DNA of 64,000 nucleotides from Polyangium jinanense (GTDB lineage: Bacteria; Myxococcota; Polyangia; Polyangiales; Polyangiaceae), in assembly GCF_028435365.1 (NCBI RefSeq), contig NZ_JAGTJJ010000010.1:124001-188000 (forward strand), written 5' to 3'. Of the stretch, positions 24,427 to 30,799 are shown piece after piece. The position numbers and the translations under genes are program-made. Numbering within the stretch: the stretch's first letter is position 1; each line of letters begins with the position of its first letter. The notes beneath the pieces are model-generated. The model ran no database searches. It had not been told where the DNA came from and worked only from the letters and a program-made list of their open reading frames with translations.

Positions 24427-25617
24427 TCAGGGCACGCAGGGATCGACCGGCGGCGGGTCCGGCGGGGCCACGGCGCCGAGCTCGACCGCCTTCATCGTGA
24501 ATCCGATTCCGATCGAGATCCCGTCGCACGTCTTCGTCGGGTCCTGCGTCCCGTCCTTCAGGATATCGGACGCCTGGCGGATCTGGTTGAGGATCGATTG
24601 CATCGTCGGCGAGTTCTGATCACAGAACGACGAATCGAACTTCGCTGCCGACTTCGCGATCTCCGCCACGAACGCCTCGGTATCGATGATGCCGCCGAGC
24701 TGGCCCTCGATGGCCCCGTCGTGGCCTGGAGAGAGCTTCATTTCGAGGCGCGCGTGGCGAATGGGGATCGCCGAGATGATCGCGCCGCTTCCATCACCGA
24801 GCACCAGGTCGAAGTTAGCCTCGGGGCCGGATCGGTACACGTCCTGATCGATCACGCTCTGCAGAAACACGTTCTTCGCCGAGGCCGGATTCATCGGGTC
24901 GAGCAGGAAATCCGGGCCGAGGGGCCAGGCGTCGGTCCCGTCCCATTGCGGCAGCGTCCCCAGGTTGTCGCCGCGATAGAGCTTGCTCGTCGCCGTGCAC
25001 GACGTCGACGCGCCCAGCCCCTCGATGGCCAGCATGTAGGTGAAGTTGCCGGCCTGCACGTCCTGGTTCACGACGCTCGGGTACGCGGTGTAGAGCCCCA
25101 GGATGATGGGAAAGATGTTCTTGCCGAAGGAGTTGTCTTTGCCATCGTACCCGTCCGGGTACGCTGCGGCGGGGACGCCGCCGGCCGCCGGCTGGCACAA
25201 GCCGACGGAGTTCTTCGTCGAGGTCACGCCATCGAGGTTGAATCCATAGTGCTTCCAGGCCGTGGCGGGGTTCGGCGTGCCGTCGGGATCCGTCTCGCCC
25301 AGCAGGAACTTGTCGATGGCCAGGACCGTCGTCGTCCCGTCATTACAGGCCGGCAAGCTTCCGCCGCCGCCTCCCTGCCCGCCGCCGCCTCCCTGTCCGC
25401 CGCTGCCTCCCTGACCGCTGCTGCCTACCTGACCGCTGCTATCGCCCCCGGTGCTGCCTTCACCGAGCTCTTCTTTGCTGCCTCCCTGCCGCCCGCTGCC
25501 ATCCAGGTCGTCACCTGCGCCGGCGCTCGTCACGATGGCATTGCAGCCGGCCGCGAATGCGAAGGCCGCCGCCGCCAGAACGACTCCACCCGCTCGAAAC
25601 AACAATGAATGCCTCAT
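24427..25617 (-). CDS. Lipoprotein with Gly-rich spacer, unknown function
   Basis: 396-aa lipoprotein. ATG 25617 is chosen for its strong purine-rich site (GGAGAGGAGAG) and signal peptide ending at AFAAGCNAI; the open frame extends upstream without support. A GGQGG/GGSGG spacer (about residues 60-85) precedes a ~300-residue domain with LAIDKFLLGETDPDGTP, IFPIILGLYTAYPSV, HARLEMKLSPGHDG and CDGISIGIGFTMKAV. Two or three Cys could form disulfides. I do not recognise the family, though such proteins are typical myxobacterial surface lipoproteins. It lies between direct repeats of ~134 bp. Confidence 0.8.
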   Translation of the reverse strand: MRHSLLFRAGGVVLAAAAFAFAAGCNAIVTSAGAGDDLDGSGRQGGSKEELGEGSTGGDSSGQVGSSGQGGSGGQGGGGGQGGGGGSLPACNDGTTTVLAIDKFLLGETDPDGTPNPATAWKHYGFNLDGVTSTKNSVGLCQPAAGGVPAAAYPDGYDGKDNSFGKNIFPIILGLYTAYPSVVNQDVQAGNFTYMLAIEGLGASTSCTATSKLYRGDNLGTLPQWDGTDAWPLGPDFLLDPMNPASAKNVFLQSVIDQDVYRSGPEANFDLVLGDGSGAIISAIPIRHARLEMKLSPGHDGAIEGQLGGIIDTEAFVAEIAKSAAKFDSSFCDQNSPTMQSILNQIRQASDILKDGTQDPTKTCDGISIGIGFTMKAVELGAVAPPDPPPVDPCVP

Positions 25618-26106
25618 GCCTCTCTCCTCTCCTTGGGAATTGCCTGGAGCAATTCGACACTCCAGGCCTGGAGCATGGCAACGTGCATGCCGCGGAAATT
25701 GCGGCGCTTTTTTCGGTCTGCGCCCTCGCGCCTTGGCAACCCTGGTTGGCGCCTGCCGGTTATCCTGCCAACGCGGCAAGAATCCGACGTTGCTGCGGCA
25801 CCGGCGCCCGGAGGGGTGATTTTCTGCGCACGGTTGCCGGCGCCGCGCTGAAGAAGCGCGGACGAACTGTGGAGGGGCTCTGGGACGACGGGAATACGGT
25901 GGACGATTTCGATCCAGCGCTCGTCGCTTGTCATGGTGTGGCAGCTCGTGCGTCCGCGCTTCGGATGGTGGAGAGCGATCGAACGCGCGACGGTGATGCT
26001 GCGCCATGCGTTGAAGAAGGCGTGGCGCGATGGGATACGATTCGTCGTTTTCGAGCTGCACGAGCTTCTGGCGAGAGTATGCGCGATCCGTGAACGAGGT
26101 TCGGGA
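25618..26106. other. Intergenic region between the lipoprotein gene and the 43-bp array
   Basis: No intact gene. The first part is the promoter-proximal side of the minus-strand lipoprotein gene. The right copy of the 134-bp repeat occupies 25864-25998. Just before the tandem array there is a short inverted repeat GAGGTT/AACCTC around 26097-26112. Confidence 0.55.
25864..25998. repeat. Direct repeat flanking the lipoprotein gene, right copy
   Basis: Same orientation and near-identical to 24014-24147, differing by scattered substitutions and a small indel. Together the copies bracket a single gene, as expected after a duplication or insertion of a composite unit. Confidence 0.8.
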
Positions 26107-26611
26107 ACCTCGATCACGGGCTCGCCGGCTTCGATATCGAAGGGGGAGGACTTCGATCACGGGCTCGCCGGCTTCGATGTCGAAGGGGGAGGACTTCGAT
26201 CACGGGCTCGCCGCCTTCGATGTCGAAGGGGGAGGACTTCGATCACGGGCTCGCCGCCTTCGATGTCGAAGGGGGAGGACTTCGATCACGGGCTCGCCGC
26301 CTTCGATGTCGAAGGGGGAGGACTTCGATCACGGGCTCGCCGCCTTCGATGTCGAAGGGGGAGGACTTCGATCACGGGCTCGCCGCCTTCGATGTCGAAG
26401 GGGGAGGACTTCGATCACGGGCTCGCCGCCTTCGATGTCGAAGGGGGAGGACTTCGATCACGGGCTCGCCGCCTTCGATGTCGAAGGGGGAGGACTTCGA
26501 TCACGGGCTCGCCGCCTTCGATGTCGAAGGGGGAGGACTTCGATCACGGGCTCGCCGCCTTCGATGTCGAAGGGGGAGGACTTCGATCACGGGCTCGCCG
26601 CCTTCGATATC
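26107..26611. repeat. Tandem array of a 43-bp palindrome-containing repeat
   Basis: Eleven consecutive units of exactly 43 bp (unit starts at 26139, 26182, 26225 ... 26569), preceded by one partial unit. Middle units look identical; the first two junctions carry CGGCTTCG instead of CGCCTTCG, and the outermost ones have GATATC in place of GATGTC. Each unit contains the inverted repeat CCTTCGA-TG-TCGAAGG and a second TTCGAT. The spacing, about four DNA turns, places all palindromes on one helix face. There are no unique spacers, so it is not CRISPR. Since 43 is not a multiple of 3, all three forward frames run through it, creating false ORFs. Confidence 0.95.
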
Positions 26612-26620
26612 AAAGACGCC

Positions 26621-26842
26621 ATGCGCTGCAAGCCGTGGGCGAGGCTCCTGCGGCATGTGTTTGCGATTGACGTGACGGTGTCCCGAATGCTCGGGCAAAA
26701 TGCGCTGGCGGGTGGTGGCGCTCACGCCTCACAGAACGTCGCCGCTGACCTGAACATCCAGCTGCTCTGGCTCCCCAAGCGCTGCTCCGAGCTGCCCACG
26801 AACGAGAGCGACAAGGCTGAGGCATATCCGGGCAAGGCTTAG
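26621..26842 (+). pseudogene. Transposase 3' remnant, copy 2
   Basis: Begins right after the 43-bp array. It encodes MRCKPWARLLRHVFAIDVTV; a 2-bp deletion relative to copy 1 (21227-21306) then shifts the frame away from CPECSGK. In the restored frame the text continues KMRWRVVALTP, consistent with the C-terminal end of an IS91-type transposase. The downstream frame to 26842 is open but not recognisable. It is a dead fragment. Confidence 0.6.
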
Positions 26843-27103
26843 CACGGGAGGCTACTTCAGCGCATGAGCGCACTTGAGCGTATTGGACAAGCAAGGTGGA
26901 GCAAGGTGGAGCGCTCGGCGGGGGCTGCTCTCGGCCCCATCATCCCATTGACGCGAGCCGCGCCGCCATTACGAGCCTAGATGGACGCCAGATTGTCAGC
27001 ACGGAGAGATGGGAATGGATCCCTCCAGGCTGAGCTCGTCAGCCTCGTAAACTCCCGAAGGGGAAACCGACGAGCCTTGGCCAGAAAGAACGGGAAAATC
27101 ATC
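26843..27103. other. Leader region of the RiPP locus
   Basis: 261 bp between transposase debris and the precursor gene. No gene is seen. A TTGACG at 26948-26953 followed 16 bp later by TACGAG is a weak promoter candidate for the RiPP operon; the match is poor and it is offered only as a place to look. Confidence 0.35.
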
Positions 27104-27319
27104 ATGAGCAAGAAAGTCATCATGAGCAATGGCTATCTGGAAAGCGACGAGCCTGTGTTCGAGATCGAGGTGCTCGGCGAGCACTCTTCCGGACAACAAG
27201 GCATCTACACCGCGGCACCTCCTCTTCCTTGTTGCTCCAGCAGCAGTAACAGCGCCAGAAGCTGTAACAGCACCTCCACCCCCGGCGGGAGCAGGCCGCG
27301 CATGGGAAGCGGATCCTAG
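27104..27319 (+). CDS. Candidate LAP/TOMM precursor peptide
   Basis: 71-aa peptide with the layout of an azol(in)e RiPP precursor. The leader (residues 1 to about 40) includes YLESDEPVFEIEVLGEH, an acidic and hydrophobic segment of the kind bound by RiPP recognition elements. From residue 43 the core is CCSSSSNSARSCNSTSTPGG plus a short tail; 16 of the last 29 residues are Cys, Ser or Thr, the residues cyclised by YcaO enzymes. It lies 117 bp upstream of the modification genes on the same strand. ATG 27104 was chosen; an 18-bp in-frame duplication provides a second ATG at 27122. The ribosome-binding site is weak (GGGAAAA). Overlapping frames exist, so coding is inferred from composition and context. 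Confidence 0.75.
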   Translation: MSKKVIMSNGYLESDEPVFEIEVLGEHSSGQQGIYTAAPPLPCCSSSSNSARSCNSTSTPGGSRPRMGSGS

Positions 27320-27436
27320 CCGAGCAAGCATGTTCATGGGCATGGCCGCCGGTCACGGTGACTCGCTGCGGTCGTCCGTCCCTTCCTCCAGGCTCTCCCG
27401 GTCGCCGGTGGTTCCCCGGCTCCTCGCGGTGTGTTC

Positions 27437-28540
27437 ATGAAGCCGAAGATCAAGCAACATTTGACGGTGTTTCCGATCTCTGACGAGGAGTGGGGCATCC
27501 GAGGAGGAGCTGAAGAGCTCGTTCGTATACGAGCGAAGGGGGACGACGCCGCACGGGTGCTGAGCGCAATGCTTCCTTATCTTGATGGGACCCACGAGAC
27601 GTCCGAGATCTTCATGGAGCTCGACCGAAAAGGACTATCTGCTGCGACCGCCCGAGCCCTGCTCGAGCGGCTCGAGCGGACCGCGATCCTCGAGCATGCG
27701 CTGGACGCCCCGCTCGACGAGGACGAGCAGGACGATCCGGCCATCCGGCGTCAGCGGAGCTTCTTTTCGCGCTTCGCGGACGATGGGGGCCGCGCTTTGC
27801 AGAAAAGACTGCAGAGCTCGCGGGTTGGTCTCGTTTGCGACGCAGGGCTCGGCCCGGTCGTCCTCCGGCAGCTCACGCAATCGGGCATCGAAGATGTCCT
27901 CGTCTTTCCCGTGCGTCCCGAGCTCGCTCGATGCGAGCTCAGCGTAGCCAGCACGCGGCTATCGTCCGTCGCGCGGGTCGCGGTTCACAGTCTCGATCGT
28001 CGACGCATCTGGCCCGATGGCCTCGCGGCGCCCTTGCCGGACCTGTTCATCGTGGCCTTGGCGGCGGACGATCCGGAGCTGCTGGAATCGATGGAAGAAT
28101 TCTCCTTCGAGAGGAACGTTCCTTGGTTGCTCCTCCAGGTCGATAGCTCGCGCGAGGCGAGCATCGGGCCGTTGTTCGTCCCGCGCGAGTCGGCTTGCTA
28201 CTCCTGCATGGAAGGCCGGGTGCTCAGCAATCTACGGTTCCCCGGCGAGTACCTCGCTTTTCGCGAGCACCTCCGACGCCAGCAGCATGCGAGCGCCGAG
28301 ATCGGCGGCCTCGCCGCATTCTATGAGCTCACCGCCGGCATCGCCGTCATGGAAGTGGTAAAATTCATCACCGGGTACAGCGCCCCCCAGCTCGTCGGCA
28401 GACTATTGACCGTCGACACGACCACGTGGTCCAGCGAATTTCATGATGTGTTACGGCTACCGCAGTGCCGCTGCCGCCTCGGTCAGGAGACGTTTTTCCC
28501 CTGGAAGGAGCCGTGTTATGTCTCACGCCAAGGCAGGTAA
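27437..28540 (+). CDS. TOMM cyclodehydratase partner, E1-like leader-peptide-binding protein
   Basis: 367-aa protein of the E1/ThiF-like cyclodehydratase-partner type. Residues ~5-85 (HLTVFPISDEEWGIRGG, then a winged-helix-like stretch) are a likely RiPP recognition element that binds the leader and presents it to YcaO. The middle has a degenerate Rossmann segment (VGLVCDAGLGPVVLRQLTQSG) without an adenylation loop. Two zinc-type Cys pairs close the fold, CYSCMEGR and CRC. ATG 27437 is preferred over GTG 27431. Its end overlaps the YcaO start by 23 bp, indicating tight coupling. Confidence 0.85.
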   Translation: MKPKIKQHLTVFPISDEEWGIRGGAEELVRIRAKGDDAARVLSAMLPYLDGTHETSEIFMELDRKGLSAATARALLERLERTAILEHALDAPLDEDEQDDPAIRRQRSFFSRFADDGGRALQKRLQSSRVGLVCDAGLGPVVLRQLTQSGIEDVLVFPVRPELARCELSVASTRLSSVARVAVHSLDRRRIWPDGLAAPLPDLFIVALAADDPELLESMEEFSFERNVPWLLLQVDSSREASIGPLFVPRESACYSCMEGRVLSNLRFPGEYLAFREHLRRQQHASAEIGGLAAFYELTAGIAVMEVVKFITGYSAPQLVGRLLTVDTTTWSSEFHDVLRLPQCRCRLGQETFFPWKEPCYVSRQGR

Positions 28541-29909
28541 TCGCAATCGACTGGAGCTACGGGACGTGCCTTGGAGCTCTCCGATGGAGACGGTGCAGAA
28601 AGGTGGCCGCCTCGTGTCCCCGCGTACAGGCATCCTCCAGATGATCTGCGCCGGCGTCCATCAACCCGGTGACCCGCACTGCGAATCTTTCGCAGCCGTC
28701 GCGAGTGACGCTGCCCGGTTCTCGACGGCGACCAACGCCAGCAAGACCAGCAAGAGCGGTGGAGCGGGGCTGACGATGGACGCGGCGCTGGCGGCCACCA
28801 TCGGGGAAGCCGTCGAGCGCTACTGCATGAACTTCTACGATAAGCGGGACCTGGTCCTCGATTGCGCCCGGAACCTCAACGACCTCGCGGTGAATCCGAC
28901 CCTCGTCAGCTTGTTGTCGCGTGAACAGATCGAGAGGAACCCGACGGACTGGGCCTTCTTTGATGAGGACAGCGTCATCCGATGGGCCTGGGGTTACTCG
29001 CTCACCCAGGACCGCTGGCGCCTTGTCCCGGCCTGCCAGGTATACCTGAACTACACATTCGACGCGGACGAAGCCGCCATCATGTCCAATGCGTCGAGCG
29101 GCCTGGCGGCCGGAAACACGCTCGAGGAGGCGATACTCTCAGGGGTGTACGAGGTGATCGAGCGCGATGCCTTCACGAACGCCTGGCTGCATCGATACGT
29201 CGCCCGGCGCGTTCGCGCCAACAGCCCCAGGCTCGAGGAGTTCCTGGCCACGTGCTGCCTCGCCGAGCACCCGTCGATCAACATTTCGCTATTCGATATC
29301 ACCCTCGATATCCCGGTGTTCTGCTCCTTCGCCGTCATCCAGCGCCCCGCGGAGTTCGGCCCCGTGCTGCTGGTCGGAACAGCGGCTCGCCTGGACCCCG
29401 AACGAGCGATCGAGAAGTCGCTGCTCGAGGCCTGCCAGGAGATGGCCTACGTCCGCTATCTCCGAAACGAGATGCAAGATTGGTATCCCAGCGAGGACTT
29501 CACCAATGTCACTACATTCGACGAGCACTTTATGGTATACAACCACCGTCCCGAGCTGATCGAGGAGGCCTTCGCCTTCTGCAGGGAAGTCCCCGGGGTC
29601 GTCTGCTCTTCCGATCTGCCCAGCCGCTCCACCGGGCGTGTGCTTGGGGATGTGAACAGGGCTGTCAAATTCCTCGACGAGCGAGGGTACGAGGTCATCG
29701 TCGTGGATATCACCACGCCGGATATTCAGGACATCGGTTTGCATGTCGTGAGGGTGCTGGTCCCCGGACTCGTGCCGTTGCACGGAGATCACAATCTTCC
29801 CTTCCTGGGCGTTCCACGGCTCGACGCACTCCGAGGCTCGCTGGCCGGAGGGCAGCCTGGGCGAACCGGCAGCCATGGATACAACCCTTACCCTCACCCT
29901 TTCCCCTGA
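28518..29909 (+). CDS. YcaO-domain cyclodehydratase (azoline-forming)
   Basis: 463 aa. AAGGAG lies 7 bp before ATG 28518. YcaO ATP-binding residues are visible in TIGEAVERYCMNF, YEVIERDAF and LLEACQEMAYVR, with GLAAGNTLEEAI between them. The C-terminus ends NPYPHPFP, the proline-rich tail characteristic of azoline-forming YcaO proteins and needed for catalysis in characterised members. Known reaction: ATP-dependent cyclodehydration of Cys, Ser or Thr side chains of a precursor to thiazoline or (methyl)oxazoline. It works with the E1-like partner encoded just upstream and presumably on the 71-aa peptide. Ribosomal-protein-modifying YcaO is excluded by the neighbours. Confidence 0.93.
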   Translation: MSHAKAGNRNRLELRDVPWSSPMETVQKGGRLVSPRTGILQMICAGVHQPGDPHCESFAAVASDAARFSTATNASKTSKSGGAGLTMDAALAATIGEAVERYCMNFYDKRDLVLDCARNLNDLAVNPTLVSLLSREQIERNPTDWAFFDEDSVIRWAWGYSLTQDRWRLVPACQVYLNYTFDADEAAIMSNASSGLAAGNTLEEAILSGVYEVIERDAFTNAWLHRYVARRVRANSPRLEEFLATCCLAEHPSINISLFDITLDIPVFCSFAVIQRPAEFGPVLLVGTAARLDPERAIEKSLLEACQEMAYVRYLRNEMQDWYPSEDFTNVTTFDEHFMVYNHRPELIEEAFAFCREVPGVVCSSDLPSRSTGRVLGDVNRAVKFLDERGYEVIVVDITTPDIQDIGLHVVRVLVPGLVPLHGDHNLPFLGVPRLDALRGSLAGGQPGRTGSHGYNPYPHPFP

Positions 29910-29920
29910 GGAGTGGCGTG

Positions 29921-30733
29921 ATGAAGGATTTGAAGTTGCTCGCCAAGCTCGGCCAGAACGCGGCCTTCGGACCTCTGGCCTGCCGCACCTCCGGCTACCA
30001 GCTCTTTCATGAGAGCAGCAAGTACAACGCCGCCAGCAGCAGCAGGATGGCCATGCTCCAGATCGCCTCGATCCGTCGCGACGAGGAAGTCATGGAGATG
30101 CTCAGCAAGCCATGCAAGCTCTATAGCCTGGCCGAGGCGCGCCCGCTGCAGATCCCGGAGGCCCTCAACACGCTGGAGCAATCCATTCATGATCGCCGTT
30201 CCGTCCGCCGTTACACCGGCGGGGCGATCTCTTTGGGCGATCTGTCGCGACTGCTCTTCTTCATGTACGGACAGACGCAGAAGGACGGCTGCTTCCGGGC
30301 CGTCGCCTCGGGTGGAGCCTTGTACCCGCTGGAGGTCTACGTGTTCGCGTTCCGGGTCGAAGCGCTGGAGCCAGGGCTCTATCACTATGCGCCGCAGCGC
30401 CACGGCCTCGACTTCATCCGTCGAGGCGACTACAGAGAGCAGCTGGAGGCCTGCATAACCCTGGAGGGCGTCGAGCTGTCGTCGTCCTGCATGCTCGTCG
30501 TGATCTCTGGCGTATTCATTCGATCGACGCTCAAGTACGGTGACCGCGGCTATCGCATGGTGCTGATGGAGTGCGGCGAAGCCGGCCAGAACCTGAGCCT
30601 GATGGCGACATCCATGGGCCTAGGCTCCGTGTGGCTCGGTGGATTCATGGATGATCGTCTCAATCGGCTCCTGGAGATCGACGGCGTCGAGGAATCTGCG
30701 CTCGCCCCGATGGTCGTCGGCAGGCGCGCGTGA
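29921..30733 (+). CDS. SagB-type FMN-dependent azoline dehydrogenase
   Basis: 270 aa, nitroreductase-like fold. GAGGAG overlaps the YcaO stop, with ATG 29921 8-9 bp on. Family marks are HDRRSVRRYTGGAISLGDLS (FMN phosphate contacts), RAVASGGALYPLEVYVF, and CGEAGQNLSLMATSMGLGSVWLGGF. In LAP pathways this enzyme oxidises thiazolines and oxazolines to aromatic azoles. It is the last gene of the locus; a convergent lipoprotein gene ends 66 bp away. No transporter, leader peptidase or immunity gene follows. Confidence 0.92.
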   Translation: MKDLKLLAKLGQNAAFGPLACRTSGYQLFHESSKYNAASSSRMAMLQIASIRRDEEVMEMLSKPCKLYSLAEARPLQIPEALNTLEQSIHDRRSVRRYTGGAISLGDLSRLLFFMYGQTQKDGCFRAVASGGALYPLEVYVFAFRVEALEPGLYHYAPQRHGLDFIRRGDYREQLEACITLEGVELSSSCMLVVISGVFIRSTLKYGDRGYRMVLMECGEAGQNLSLMATSMGLGSVWLGGFMDDRLNRLLEIDGVEESALAPMVVGRRA

Positions 30734-30799
30734 CGCTGTCGTCGGAGGAGAGGACCGTGCTTGCGTCTTGGGATCTCCCATGGCTCGAGGGGATGCCCG

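Noticed and set aside
26107..26611. CRISPR array
   Set aside because: Units are contiguous and almost identical with no variable spacers, and no cas genes are present.
26030..26842. Repeat protein of ~43-aa units (MSKGEDFDHGLAAFDVEGGG and so on)
   Set aside because: The 43-bp period is not a multiple of 3, so all three forward frames are open and give the same repeated peptide in shifted register. No start signal or domain supports translation; it is a DNA-level array.
27129..27440. Overlapping 103-codon plus-strand frame in the precursor region
   Set aside because: It overlaps the Cys/Ser/Thr-rich peptide in another frame and shows no leader-core layout or ribosome-binding site. The frame at 27104 fits the RiPP context better, but this alternative cannot be wholly excluded.
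28982..29920. N-terminal extension of the SagB dehydrogenase frame
   Set aside because: The frame is open upstream through the ycaO gene, but family homology starts at ATG 29921, which has a good GAGGAG site.
19901..30733. CPBP protease as part of the RiPP pathway
   Set aside because: The family can process or protect against bacteriocins, but foreign codon usage, 6.4 kb distance and intervening debris and genes argue against functional linkage.
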